Source: Topomyia yanbarensis (Eukaryota; Arthropoda; Insecta; Diptera; Culicidae). From it: 64,000 bases of DNA. The stretch is taken from contig NC_080670.1 of assembly GCF_030247195.1 (NCBI RefSeq), positions 30,738,497 through 30,802,496 on the forward strand, written 5' to 3'. Positions 23,001 through 32,622 of the stretch are shown here, in pieces; position 1 is the stretch's first letter, and each line of letters opens with the position of its first letter. Made by a program: the position numbers and the translations under genes. Under the pieces are notes generated by a model that made no database searches, was not told the DNA's origin, and saw nothing but the letters and a program-made list of their open reading frames with translations.

Positions 23001-26000
23001 ACCTGGCAAATAATAACCAGACGGGTGCCTGCATGGTAAGTTGCAGTCATTTTTTTCGCAATCAACCGTCAAATCAATTGAAGCATTCACAGCAAAAAAA
23101 TTCATTAGAACGTCAGTCGTCCCTTACGATCAAATTGAAGTTTGTTTGACGTCGTAAAAGTTCAAAAGTTGTAAAATCATGCTTCGGTCCTGATAATTAC
23201 CTCAACGCGTCATTGGAGTAACAAAAAATCCTTGACGCTTCAGCACCTTTTTAATACCGGAATGTAAAATCCAGCAAATGACGAAGATGATTCTTTGCAG
23301 AGCTTTTTTGTTCGACTACTACTCTTGGGTTAATTCTTTTGAAACATCCTTCCAACTTGCACGGTATGCGTGAAAGGCAAAAAGATCATGGATCTATCGA
23401 CAAAAACTAGCGAAGCGAAGAGTGAGGCCACTGTGGTGGAATGATTGGCACACTGCATAACACCACTGCCAGGGCTTCGATTGTCGATCGTTAGCTTTGT
23501 ACTTGATTTGCCCTCTCTCTCCTCTCTCTCACACACTTTTTCGTTCGGCAAGTTAGCACAAGTCACGCTGCGAAGTAGTGTTTCAAATTAGCGGAAAACA
23601 AGAAGAAAAGTGCCCAATCAGGAACTGATGAGGCATTTCAAAAGTACACATAAATTGCAGCCCATTACCAGCCACCCAGAGCCTACGGTGGTCGCTTGGA
23701 TGATGATTGGTTTAGGTTAGAATTGCGTGCATGTTTTTGTTTGATAATCGCGTGTTTTGACGTCATTCTACGAGGGTAGATAATTTTATCATATTATTAT
23801 GAATTAAGATATGCTGACTGAACAATCTGAGTTGTGTTCTGAATCTTGACTCGATCTTGGACCGTCACTCTACAATACACAGGCAGCTAGTGTGGGGTTT
23901 TTCCTGGATGTTGATGAACTTATCCAGGAATTCTGCTGTACATCACTTCGGTTGATTCTTTACCTTATCACGCAACATACAGATTCAACTGAAGTCTTCT
24001 GGTGTGATTTTAATGGTTAATTCCCATAACAAGGATATATGTACACAAAGTAAATATATGTAGTAAGATGCCATTAGTTCTTTTGACATATACAAGTTGG
24101 ATTGCCTGTGGAGAGTAGCATGAGGCAATCGTTCCTTCCCTTCCGCCCCTCCCTCCGAAAACCGAATATGGTTATCTGATAACAATCCATTTGCCTCAAC
24201 TTAATTGTCGCGACGTCGTTGGATAATTTTCTCCAATTCTGCTATTTCCTGATCCATGGTAGCATTGCAATCGGACGATACGAGTTTTGATCGGAGGCAG
24301 GTTTTTAAATGACCAGTCACGCAGGACAATATTCTGATCTAACTTGTTGAATAAATTGAACAAGGGTCTTTTGCAAGGTCAGACAACGAATCGATGGGAT
24401 CGTTGCTTGTGGGAGTATTGTGAATGATGTTCATCGTGGGCGCATAATCTGGACAAATTTTCCTTGCAAAATTAAAAATCCATCTATCACGACGAGGACA
24501 AAGCCCCATGTTTGAGAAGGGAACACTGCCATGACGACGAGGAGAAGGACAGAGTAGTTTATACCCCTTTCCACTGCACACTGTCATGCTGTAGATTCCC
24601 AGTGGTTGCTGCTGATAATGTTCTAAAACACTATTTAACAACAACTGGATTTTTGTAATCTTGAAACTTCATTTTTTACGAAAGTATGTACAAGGTTATC
24701 TTAAATCGTACGTATTAGGGACCATCCATAAATCCATTTTTTGAGAGATTTTTAACACCCCTCTCCCCCATCGTAGCATTTCGTCACAAACTTCGAAATA
24801 CCCCCCTGGTAATTACGTAGCTTGACGGTAACTCTACCTCTCCTTGTCCCCGCAAAATTTAAAATAAAAATAAAAAACGATGATAGTTATTCCCCTTTAA
24901 AAAAGCTACGTAGCATGACAAGACCTCCTACCCCCCTGTTGTCACACATCATCACAAAATATAAAACTCCCCCCTCCCCCATATAATGCTACGTCATTTA
25001 TGGATGGTCCCTTACCCATGCGATTCTTATATCGTCGCGGGAAAATTTGTCCCAATAGTGGCATTTAATGCATTTCGAACTAGGAGCGTTTAGACTTTAA
25101 AGATCGTTTTATTTAGTTCTCACGGCGGAAAAAAACGAGAACTCATGTAGGGTTTCACCGCAATGCATATTGCTCAGTTATTTTTATTGCATTGCATCAT
25201 CACACATTTGTCACTTTGTGCCTTATTGGAATTGTATGAGGTTGTATATGACATAGTTGCTTACAATGAAGACAATTCATGACGCGTTGAGCAAAAAACG
25301 AATAGGGAGAGGAATCTTATCGATAATGACATAGTAGGGTAACGCAGACCCAGAGAAAGTCACTCGAAACGAATCTGACAGGCGATAAAATTTTTGCGGC
25401 CTTCGAATGATATTGAATATATTTGCCTGTAATCATGCATTTTAACATTTTTAAGTATAATATCTTTGAAACGACCAACTGCATACTCAATTAAGTCATA
25501 GACAGTCAAACTCGATTTAATGATGACCCCATCGAGTTCAACGTCCCTTGATGGTATATATACTCTATATTCACGCGTAAATTGCTCACAGGCTTGTTGG
25601 CTTGTCTACCAACGACAATGCAAATTTTATTATTAACTTTAACTATCTTTTCTATATCTAAGAATCGCAAAGAAATTTGAATAATATTTAGCGCTTTCAA
25701 CTTACGCCTAATAAATAGAATCCATGGTCCAGTTGAAGAATCCACACATTTTAGTTCTGATAAAATAGCAGCAGAAAGTGAAGGGAAGGTCCTTTAAACG
25801 ATCCTCCGTCTCGTCATCCATGTAGTCCAATACTAGAAACAACTATTATGCTTCCTACAAAATATATAATATCTACTTGTTATCTGCTGTCTCTGTCATT
25901 TTACTGTAATGAACGCCAACCCCGCCAGAAGTCAGTTCATATGTGTTGTTGTAAACTCGGTGTCAGTTATTTAACGATGTGAAATCCTTCGTTGTCACCT

Positions 26001-29000
26001 GTTGTGTTAGTTCTGCGGTAGCCAAATAGGTCTACCTGGGACACTTCAAGTCACTTCTCGTCGATTGGTGCAACATTACAAGCGCTATCACTGTCGATTT
26101 CCACCACCGCGGTAGATAATTATCTACCCGAGGCTTGCTGTCGAAACACCACCGGTCGAGGATACCGTCGACCACGGCTACGACGTGTCAACTGTCGAGC
26201 CACAATGAATGAGTCGGTCTGTCTTTCCTGCTTCTCCAACGCGAATAGTGCCTCGTAATATGTCCTTTCTCTTTAAGCTAGAGGCAAAATCGTCTCATCT
26301 GGTAGCAGAACACTAGAATGATAATATTAATACCTAATTAATCAGGCCTTTTACTTTAAGATTGAATTAAAAGTACGAAAACTTTAGGAGCTTAGATGAA
26401 AAGCCCTGGTTTTGGAACTCTTTAAACTAAGAGTGCCCGAGGTCAGGGCTCTCAACGATCACAATATGTATTCATTTACTTTGTCCATTAGTGGCATTTA
26501 GGAAATACCCGCGTCGACCACAACGTCTACAAAAAAGACATTTACAAGTTATAGTCTTGATTCGCTGGTTGGACACATTCAACTTTTAGCGCTTTGTTAG
26601 TTATACCATTGTCCAACTGAAATGTATCTGAATGTTAAAATCTCACCTAAAATTTACTTTCAGATTTCAACTGACAACAGATAGGTAGCCAGTTGCGATA
26701 GTTGTCCAACCAGCGAATCACTCGACTTTTGCGGTGCGTCCGCTTTAAAAATTCAACATGACCATTTTTATTGTCGCCTCACAGTACATATGTAGTCTAC
26801 ATTTGATTGACGAAATAAATAAATAAATAAATAAATAAATAAAAAACATATAATCACGCACGCGGTCTCAGGGGCGAACGTACAAACGCTCGTTTCCATG
26901 CGATCATACTGCTGCAACCGTCGGTTCTAGCAGCCTACGCCCGTGTCTTCAGTTCGTCCATTCCGAAAAAAAGCAAAGTTTAGGCGTTTAGGTTCATCCT
27001 GTCACAGGTGAATCAATCCGATAGAGCTTGCTGCTCGGATCGGATCTTGTTGAATGCGTTATCCGCTTCTGGTCTGTTAAATGGACGGTCATCGGAATAA
27101 AGAAACAAAACTGAATAGAATGAAGATTATCATACAATAAACGAATTGATGTGTTCTGCCACGAGGCATTTTCATGCATTGTAAATATTGTTTTCGTTCA
27201 TTTCACAAACTGAAAAAATGGCGACTTGACGAACGAATTTTTTTGTAATTTCACATATTAAGTGTACGTTTGTTGAATGAAAGTTATCGTCAATGACGAA
27301 ACTATTTTTCCTGAATGAAAAGAAATGATTTGTTCTTTTACTAATTGTTTGTATATAGTACGCAGTTGTTTGAAAAGGACGAATTTAGTTTTCGTACATT
27401 CACCATTAAACGATTTATTACCTTGTATATTTTATGAAAGTGCGTGCGGAACCTATTCGTTGCCGATTTACGAATATATTCTCTAAGTGTATAGTCTTAT
27501 CTAACGGCTTGCGCTCGAATAGTTGGTTACGTTTACAGTCGAAAACCAGTACCGCAATCTGACAAACTCAAAAGGTTGGTTGAATGCGATACCTAACGCC
27601 GTAATTTAGTCGAAATGACTTCAAAAAATTTCGAATCAACACACTCGATCAATATGCGGAATGGTACCCCAAAATCGTGATCTACACGAATATTCAAATA
27701 ACCACACGGTTATAGTAACGAATTTATACACGCGAAGTTACATACGCGACACACAAACTGCACGCTGTCAAACACGTTAACATACAAATCCTCGAGCCCT
27801 TCGCGATAGTACAAAACTGATCACAAACGCGAACTCAAACGGTCGCATACGCGATCAAAGAAACACACTCGCACACAATCATACGAAAGATCAAACAGAA
27901 ATATGCGAATACACCAAGGCGCCCAAGCAAATAAACGCTCCTACAAAGAGGCAGATACTCACACTTTGCAATAATATTCCACAGCCGACCCGGCGAAATA
28001 CATTGCTCACATACGTTCCTTTGGAAATCCTAAAACCCACATCCTTGTCTCTAGTAAAAAGCTGCTAAAACATATATGAAATACTCGCATTTAGGGAAAA
28101 AAACTTGTTACTAGGAAAACGTTCCAGAAGATACTATATAAAAACAATTAGAATCAAATTTGAACATGACAACATTTGTTTTTTTTTGTGCTGATATGAC
28201 TGAAGGACGACATTGGTAACCGATATTCGATCCTTCTCGCGAATTATGAATACTCCACCCTCCCATATGATTGAAGTTATCATTCCACTCAGACGAGACC
28301 ATGCGTTTTCCCCATGCACGTTTAATGCTCAAATAAACAATAAACGAACATAGAAATACAGTCTCAGTTGGCATCACCAGGTGGATACGTGTTCCCTTAC
28401 AGTTCCATCAAATTAACAAATATTTAAAATTACATTTGATAAAAGATGTGCAGTTTTGAAATTAATAAAATGAAGCCTACTACTTTGTTACAATAAAATT
28501 ACTGGAAAATAGTTAAATAGCCAAAGTGGCTCATTTTCAAATAGATAACGGGATAAAACGACACAAAATTGCTAATAAAAAAGTAACCATTTTATGAAAC
28601 GATCGAACTACCAACCGAAAGAACGAAAACAAAATTAAAACATTCAAAGTTTGAAGGAAATACGAAAAACGTTGGGACGATACAAATTATTATAAAACTT
28701 TGAATTTTTATTTTAGTTACATAAATATATAAGAAAAAGTGGTCTTGCTTTCGTAAATGTTTGGGAATAATATAAATGTTTGGTAGTCGTCATTGCTTTG
28801 ATGACATGGCTTTTTGCTAGAAATTTGGTGACTTTAAAATTAAGGGTGCACTAAAAATATTTTTTGCTAAGAGACGAATCTTGGCTTAAAGCTGGACACC
28901 CCAAAAATTGAAACATAAAAAATGTGGATACATTATAATGCACAATACTTTTAGTCAATTCACTTCACCCAAAGTTCTATAAAAATTCGCAAGAAAGTGT

Positions 29001-32000
29001 TTTTTTCTTGCTGAACCCTTACCCCCACCCCCTTAAAAACATTTTCAATAATCCTAAATTCAACCGTACTACGCAGAATAGAGTGGAGTCAAGCTGGTCA
29101 GCTTTCTTTGGCGAGCTCGCGCGTAGGTATTTTTGCACTGATTTAGACATACAAGCATTCGTTGGAAAGGTTGTAATAAATCGTATTTATTAACGTAATT
29201 CAGGTAAGAAATTTTGTGTAAATGATGTGAAAAATCGTGAAACCATGTAAGTTGTGTCTGGTTTTGTACATGCTAATGACTTCTTCGGTGCCCTCGTCGT
29301 CGCCAGGGTGTGGAATTGAAGTTGTGCATTCCGGCTCACGGTGTTGCTTAGCTGCGCGACGACTATGCTTGCGCTTCATAGCAGTTTTTTGGATTCTTTT
29401 TTTCTTCTCCTGTTAAATAATTCTTTTTTCATCTGTTTCTACCGTTTTGCTGCCTCTCCTTTGTTTTTTTTCTGCGGCAAATTTTTATTCAAGATTGGGA
29501 ACTTTTGGTTTTTTTGAGCTGTAGCTGCTTGCTCAGGTCGTAAAGACTTCACCATCACTGAATCAGTGTGAACCGCAGCTTTACGTCGCTTTCGGCCTCG
29601 ATTCAATGGTTTGCGCAGTGAAGTTTTGGGAAATGACTGAAAGTCTTCAATTGAAATTAATAGCTTGACCAATAGTGCCCCAAACGGCTGACCTATCGTG
29701 CGTATGTTTCATATTGATGCCCGTATTTTGTTTAAAAAAAGAAATATCAAAAAACCAACATTTTTTACATTGATTAGATGTGCTGTACTAAGGACAAAAG
29801 ATGGGTTTTCGCAGAACAACACACGAAAAATTAAACGATGCCGTTACTATTATGGCCGATCGACGGTAACAGCCGGAATGACAGTAATTAACGATATTCT
29901 CTATCGTCCCAGTCAAAAAGGGCAAGTTGCTGGCTAACGGGGGGCTATTTGCCAACTCGGATGCGCTAATTGCCCTTCAATTTGCCAGCAAATTGCTGGC
30001 AATTAGGGGGCTATTTCAAATGAAACATTTAGGCGATTTGCCGCCGTCATTTTTTGCCGCCCAACCCGCCCTTAAATCGCCCACGGAACACGCCATTTAA
30101 TCGCCCTTAATTGCCTAATATGAAAATTAAAAATAATACTTATTTTCGGATTCATTATCTACTCACATATACTTACCAGTATAGTAGGTAATCACCACCA
30201 ACTTATAGGAAGAATCGAAGGTGAAATTGGTATTGCTCACCAAAACTTATCACAATCTGACGTTTATTAAGACTTTAGGTCAAAGATCTTGTTCTACTAT
30301 ACTTACACACGATCCCACAATTTTCTGCATTCGTTCGCTAGTGCACTAGACAAACAAAATACAAGTGAGAACACACCAATTGTTCAAAAAACAATTTTAA
30401 GCTTAAGTCAAACATGAACCGCCATGTTTGAAAAACGCGAAAAACAACCAAGTCCATTGCAGCCGCCAGAAAATTTGTCTAAGTATTGAAATTGCCTTCA
30501 AATCGCATTCGCAAATTGCATTTATTCCTAGGAGCAATTAGCACAGGCGAGTTGAGTCAAACGTCAAACTTTTTAAATCGCCTGACCATGTTCGTCCGCA
30601 TTTTTTTGACAGGGGTGTATCTAATTCACACAACATGAGCGACCTCTGCAATAACATAGCTAAGATAATGCCCTATACCACCCAGTCAAAAAAGGGCTAG
30701 TTACTGGCTAACGGGGGGCTATTTGCCAACTCGGATGCGCAAATTGCCCTTCAATTTGCCAGCAAATTGCTGGCAATTTGGGGGCTATTTCAAATGCAAC
30801 ATTTGGGCGATTCGCCGCCGTCATTTTTCGGCCGCCCTACTCGCCTTTAAATCGCCCACGGAACGCGTTTTTTAATCGCTTTTAGTTGCCTTATAAATTA
30901 ATACAAATAAATACTTATTTTCGGATTCATTATCTACTCACAAACACCACCAAACTATAGGAAGATTTAATGGTGAATATGATATTGCACACCAAAACTT
31001 ACCACAATCTGAAGTTCATTAGGAATTTAGATCAAAGATCTTGTTCTACTATACTTACACATGATTCCACAATTTCCCACATTCGTTGGCTTAATGAAGT
31101 GCACGAAACAAACAAAATTCATGCGAGAACATGCCAATTGTTAAAAAACAATTTTATGCTTAAGCCAAACATGAACCGCCATGTTTGAAAAACGCGAAAA
31201 ACAACCAAGTCCATTTCAGCCGCCAGAAAATTTGTCTAAGTATTGAAATTACCTTTAAATGGCATTCGCAAATTGCATTTGTTCCTGGGGGCAATTAGCA
31301 CAGGCGAGTTAAGTCAAACGTCAAACTTTTTAAATCGCCTGACCATGTTCGTCCGCATTTTTTTTGACAGGGCACCCCCACACTTATTTGATCCAATCCT
31401 ACTCTACTACGATCATAATATCGAAATTCACATCGAAATATTTGGCTATAGCTGTCTACAGCTGCGTAAAGCGAAGTCAAATTTTCGCCATAACAGACAC
31501 CAGCTTTATTCGTCCGTTCGCTTCAGATAGGACGCCGTTGTGAGCCACTCCCAGAAAAGTAAAAATTGACGTTCGTGGCGTAAATATGACCTTAGGGAAC
31601 CGAGCTTAGTAAGTGATTCGGCTGAAGAAAAAAAAAGTCGCCTGACAAACAACAGGCAGTAAGAGCAGCCAAATGGTCGTCATGAAGGTCACTTTGCTAT
31701 CAAATCCGATTATTTGTGTTTAGGCGAATTATAATCTGATTTGAGTGGAAATTTCCCGATTGCTTAAACAGCACATTTAATAAACAATCACTTCCGCAAT
31801 TGGTCGGGTAGAACACGCACATCAGTCCCAAAGTCGACAGTAAAATCCTCGGAACATCAGGCTGACCGCGTATGAATTGCTCTTTTGTGACGGATTAGCA
31901 ATGTAAATTTTCTGCTAGCAATCAACTCGCTGATCACTCAATCGAATCAATAAGCCTTTTAGTTGGGAAGTTGGTATCGGACCCACACGCACACACATGC

Positions 32001-32622
32001 GTGCTTACGACAGTAGACTCCAACGGTGCATGGCTGGGAAGGAAGCGCTTCCCAGATTTTCGAATGTTGGGCAACATCAGAAATGCTGACTTTCAAAACA
32101 ACTAGCACAAACAATTAAACAGTTGCTGCTGCAGTTCGCTACTACCAAGTCAAACCACTTCATTAATTCGACGATGCCGTTCAAGTTCGAGGATTTTTTG
32201 CTGATCCAATGTATAAACCAGTACCAACCTACCTACCTAGTTCTCAGGCGCTGCTGTATTCTACGCAGTTGCTGCTGCAGTTGGTAATTAGTAGCTTGTT
32301 GGTAATTGATGCCACCACCAACTCAGCTGTGCTCAGCCGGCACTAATCGATTCTATCATAAATTCTAAACTTCCAACCCAAAATTGACCTTCAATCTTTC
32401 CCCTCATTTCAGCCGATCCTGGACGACAACGAGCTGCTGCACCAGCGCAAGCTAGCTGCCAACGGGGGGATCTACATGAACGGATCCGGTCCAAAAGCGG
32501 CGTACACCAATGGTAATTCGAATGGTTTCGTCGAGGATTCCACCCGGGATGTGAATGCGAATACGAACAACGCTGTTGGTGGTGATGCGAATGCGTTCCT
32601 ACGGGTACGGAAGAACCAATAA
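10960..32622 (+). CDS. ELOVL-family very-long-chain fatty acid elongase (3-ketoacyl-CoA synthase), five visible exons, N-terminus outside window
   Basis: The exons are 10960-11040, 11143-11305, 21735-21871, 22679-23035 and 32413-32622 (948 nt, 315 residues plus TAA). ELO enzymes are multipass ER membrane proteins that condense malonyl-CoA with long acyl-CoA, the rate-limiting step of chain elongation. All four family motifs are present: [13 protein letters not shown] (metal/catalytic His box), HIVMYFYY and TAFQMVQ. The last is split by the exon 3-4 junction. Hydrophobic helices follow, including [20 protein letters not shown]. The tail is long, with a Gln tract and Asn/Gly-rich low complexity, and ends RKNQ, a dilysine-like ER retrieval signal. 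The first roughly 90-100 residues must be encoded upstream of the window. It looks closest to insect ELOVL1/7-type proteins; substrate length cannot be told. Exons 2 and 3 are 10.4 kb apart and exons 4 and 5 are 9.4 kb apart. Confidence 0.95.
11143..11305 (+). CDS. ELOVL exon (visible exon 2) with His box
   Basis: It follows a 102-bp intron with a weak, A-rich acceptor (AAAATAG). It encodes [18 protein letters not shown] and the HVIHHG box and ends MKFAPG, one base into the Gly codon, before GGTAAG. Phase 1 matches the next exon. The internal ATG at 11143 is a normal Met codon, not the gene start. Confidence 0.95.
11971..12107. repeat. small Tc1/mariner-type MITE, CAGTGAA ends
   Basis: 137 bp beginning CAGTGAAAACC and ending ...AGACTTCACTG, flanked on both sides by TA (11969-11970 and 12108-12109). 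Its right end read inward, CAGTGAAGTCTTGTTTAT, matches the ends of the MITE at 15691-15788, which supports one family. Confidence 0.6.
13963..14003. repeat. perfect hairpin, 17-bp stem, 7-base loop
   Basis: TAGAAAAAAACTATAGC at 13963-13979 is exactly complementary to 13987-14003 around the loop TCATCGC. It may be a collapsed pair of transposon ends or a minimal MITE. It lies in the large ELOVL intron. Confidence 0.8.
14130..14600 (-). pseudogene. I-clade LINE 3' fragment, decayed
   Basis: On the minus strand the DNA follows the 3' part of ORF2 of the larger LINE copies. Matching landmarks, with substitutions, are the stretch around 14500-14520 (compare TTGCCAAC..TTCGAGGGTTCTCTG at 4356), the CGATACCTTAGGGATTATCG-like stretch at 14440-14455, and the segment 14200-14260 with GGTGGTCATCCTCGG. 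Coding capacity is lost and the order is partly disturbed. Confidence 0.55.
14690..15320. repeat. repeat unit i of a foldback-type family
   Basis: The stretch runs in parallel with 15345-16060. Shared landmarks are GGGACTATTCGACAATTTA..CGAAGAAA, CGCTAGATGG, GACT..CAAA..C, GGGCCTAAC, then TTTTAGTTCCA..ATTTC and AGAAATAGAAC. It has no coding capacity. Confidence 0.6.
15345..16335. repeat. foldback element with about 260-bp inverted arms (units ii and iii)
   Basis: The arm 15380-15645 is matched in reverse complement by 16065-16330, with about 420 bp between, including the small MITE at 15691-15788. Landmarks in both arms are the CGCTAG/GTTAGCGGCG block, a stretch around CAATTGAAAAT..AAAA, and GGGCCTAACA / TGTTAGGTCTC. 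Long inverted arms suggest a foldback-type or long-TIR MITE, possibly grown by insertion. Confidence 0.65.
15691..15788. repeat. 98-bp MITE with 22-bp TIRs and TA duplication
   Basis: The ends CACTGAAGTCTTTTTTATGC and its reverse complement at 15767-15788 differ at one base. TA flanks both sides (15689-15690, 15789-15790), the Tc1/mariner signature. It sits inside the foldback element and so is younger than it. Confidence 0.82.
16640..16905 (+). pseudogene. reverse-transcriptase fragment (Jockey/CR1-like)
   Basis: The plus-strand reading gives [20 protein letters not shown], then [22 protein letters not shown]. This is the region between motif A and the end of motif B of non-LTR RTs, close in style to the copy at 422-2195. 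Nothing further of the element can be seen on either side. Confidence 0.65.
17699..18270. repeat. long inverted repeat (about 112-bp arms) with tRNA-like box B
   Basis: The left arm 17699-17810 and right arm 18157-18270 are reverse complements with scattered mismatches. The right arm contains GGTTGCAAGTTCGAATCCTG, which resembles a tRNA T-arm/box B. The arrangement suggests two copies of a SINE-like unit head to head, or a MITE that captured such a sequence. The 350-bp middle has no recognised feature. Confidence 0.6.
18535..18945. repeat. MITE with CGTAAACCGGG ends inside the mariner pseudogene
   Basis: The left end CGTAAACCGGGCTAACATTG at 18534 is matched by the reverse complement of 18923-18946, with a few mismatches and TTGATCA shared at the inner end of both arms. 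It separates the N-terminal and DDE parts of the transposase. The interior is A/T-rich and non-coding. Confidence 0.65.
19119..20056. repeat. 0.94-kb inverted-repeat element inside the mariner pseudogene
   Basis: ATTCAAAAGGTCCTAAGTG at the left faces ACTAAGGACCATTTGAAT at the right (20038-20056). The arms are reverse complements with two or three mismatches. The interior has several GGTCCT-type words (19129, 19349, 19851) but no coding region. Removing it brings the DDESYF block next to the rest of the transposase. Confidence 0.55.
20560..21350 (+). repeat. repeat family member (also at 39383-39690), interrupted by a TTAA MITE
   Basis: 20575-20755 and 21282-21345 together match the reverse complement of the unit at 39430-39690. 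Shared words are AAGTTTAGAAAAGCGTGGAG, GGAGTCAGGATCTTTTGGCA and CACCTGAGTCTGCGG. The unit lacks its second inverted arm. The interruption at 20759-21277 splits it exactly at TTAA, which is uninterrupted in the copy at 39488-39492. Confidence 0.75.
20759..21277. repeat. piggyBac-type MITE with TTAA target duplication
   Basis: 519 bp. The ends CCCATTCATGCCCA and CCCTTTCATGCCCA (right end reversed) differ at one base. TTAA is present on both sides (20755-20758, 21278-21281). The empty site is visible in the related repeat at 39490, which has a single TTAA, so the duplication is demonstrated inside the window. No transposase is encoded. Confidence 0.88.
21735..21871 (+). CDS. ELOVL exon (visible exon 3)
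   Basis: It starts with GT completing the Gly codon and encodes [20 protein letters not shown] onward, including the HXXMYXYY motif and TAFQM. It ends at ATG before GTAAGT; the outgoing phase is 0. Confidence 0.95.
21872..22678 (+). other. ELOVL intron 3 (807 bp)
   Basis: Ordinary intron with GTAAGT donor and CACTTCCAG acceptor. A second possible acceptor, TGCTTTACAG at 22621-22630, lies 48 bp upstream and would keep the frame. No mobile element recognised. Confidence 0.8.
22679..23035 (+). CDS. ELOVL exon (visible exon 4), last helices and Gln tract
   Basis: 119 codons in phase 0. It begins [15 protein letters not shown], giving the second half of the TXXQXXQ motif, then the last helix [16 protein letters not shown]. 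It continues into a basic cytosolic tail ([12 protein letters not shown]) with about ten consecutive Gln encoded by mixed CAG/CAA, and an Asn/Gly-rich stretch. The donor is GTAAGT at 23036. Reading through it would add about 38 unrelated residues. Confidence 0.93.
24190..24490 (-). pseudogene. I-clade LINE ORF2 fragment
   Basis: On the minus strand [20 protein letters not shown] (about 24480-24420) parallels RWIFDFAKKVCPDSAPAQKI of the larger copies. 24240-24310 parallels the region upstream of RT motif A (compare AGCATTGCGATCGGACGGTA at 6093). About 0.2 kb between these two blocks is missing relative to the intact copy, so it is an internal-deletion relic. Confidence 0.7.
24718..25011. repeat. 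MITE with GGGACCATCCATAAA ends and TTA duplication
   Basis: 294 bp with perfect outer TIRs GGGACCATCCATAAAT and GGGACCATCCATAAATGAC (right end reversed). TTA flanks both sides (24715-24717, 25012-25014), the three-base TWA duplication expected for PIF/Harbinger-type elements. The inner GCTACGTA words are also inverted around the centre. It is non-coding with C-rich tracts. Confidence 0.82.
26559..26719. repeat. 161-bp MITE with GATTCGCTGGTTGGACA ends
   Basis: The left end GATTCGCTGGTTGGACA and the right end in reverse complement match over 17 bases. The interior is short and non-coding. No clear duplication can be called. Confidence 0.72.
26809..26842 (+). repeat. (AAAT)n microsatellite
   Basis: About eight AAAT units after TTGACG. 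This resembles the 3' tail of a LINE or SINE on the plus strand, but no coding region is recognisable upstream, so it is listed only as a simple repeat. Confidence 0.8.
27075..27495. repeat. A/T-rich repeat, copy 1 (second copy at 33978-34258)
   Basis: The two copies share, in the same orientation, GCATTGTAAAT, GGCGACTTGA/GGGGACTTGA, AGTGTACGTT, TTATCGTC, AACTATTTTTC and TTTTACTAA words over about 250 bp. The right edge, reversed, reads ACACTTAGAGAATATATTCG, like the left edge of copy 2 (CACTGAAAGAATAAATTCG). This suggests a MITE with TIRs. Confidence 0.55.
29230..29680 (-). pseudogene. pogo-like transposase C-terminal remnant
   Basis: Minus-strand reading: [20 protein letters not shown], then RRKAAVHTD and a Lys-rich stretch. 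The pattern Phe-Pro-Lys..Arg-Lys..Gly-Arg-Lys..Thr-Asp is the characteristic C-terminal region of pogo/Tigger transposases after the DDE core. After a TAG at 29439-29441 and a frameshift, more basic residues and an acidic stretch (GDDEGTEEV) follow. No DDE core is visible. Confidence 0.5.
29908..30614. repeat. 0.7-kb MITE, tandem copy 1
   Basis: Begins CCCAGTCAAAAAGGG and ends TTTTTTTGACAGGG, so the ends are short inverted repeats (CCCWGTCAAAAA). Near the left end ATTTGCCAGCAAATTGCTGG forms its own palindrome. Full-length alignment with 30681-31372 is obvious by eye. No coding capacity. The superfamily is unclear because no target duplication is convincing. Confidence 0.82.
30681..31372. repeat. 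0.7-kb MITE, tandem copy 2
   Basis: Same orientation as the copy at 29908-30614, with 66 bp between them. It has the same ends and the same internal order (GGGGGGCTATTTGCCAACTC, ATTTTCGGATTCATTATCTA, AACCGCCATGTTTGAAAAAC). Differences are scattered substitutions and small indels, so the two copies are not a fresh duplication. Confidence 0.82.
32413..32622 (+). CDS. ELOVL terminal exon (visible exon 5)
   Basis: 69 codons and TAA (32620-32622). It encodes [19 protein letters not shown], then a Gly/Asn-rich tail and the end LRVRKNQ. The Arg-Lys at -4/-3 fits a dilysine-like ER retrieval signal, as expected for an ER membrane enzyme. Confidence 0.92.
   Translation, partial: PILDDNELLHQRKLAANGGIYMNGSGPKAAYTNGNSNGFVEDSTRDVNANTNNAVGGDANAFLRVRKNQ

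Larger units (their letters stand above)
23036..32412 (+). other. 9.4-kb ELOVL intron 4 with repeats
   Basis: Donor GTAAG at 23036, acceptor CTCATTTCAG at 32412. It holds the I-clade fragment, MITEs, pogo remnant and tandem 0.7-kb repeats listed separately. Stretches 23036-24190, 25012-26558, 27495-29230 and 31373-32412 show no recognised gene or element. 27700-27950 is rich in ACGCGA/CACACG words but has no clean repeat unit. Confidence 0.85.

Noticed and set aside
22766..23065. Minus-strand frame with a poly-Leu run
   Set aside because: Antisense shadow of the Gln tract in ELOVL exon 4.
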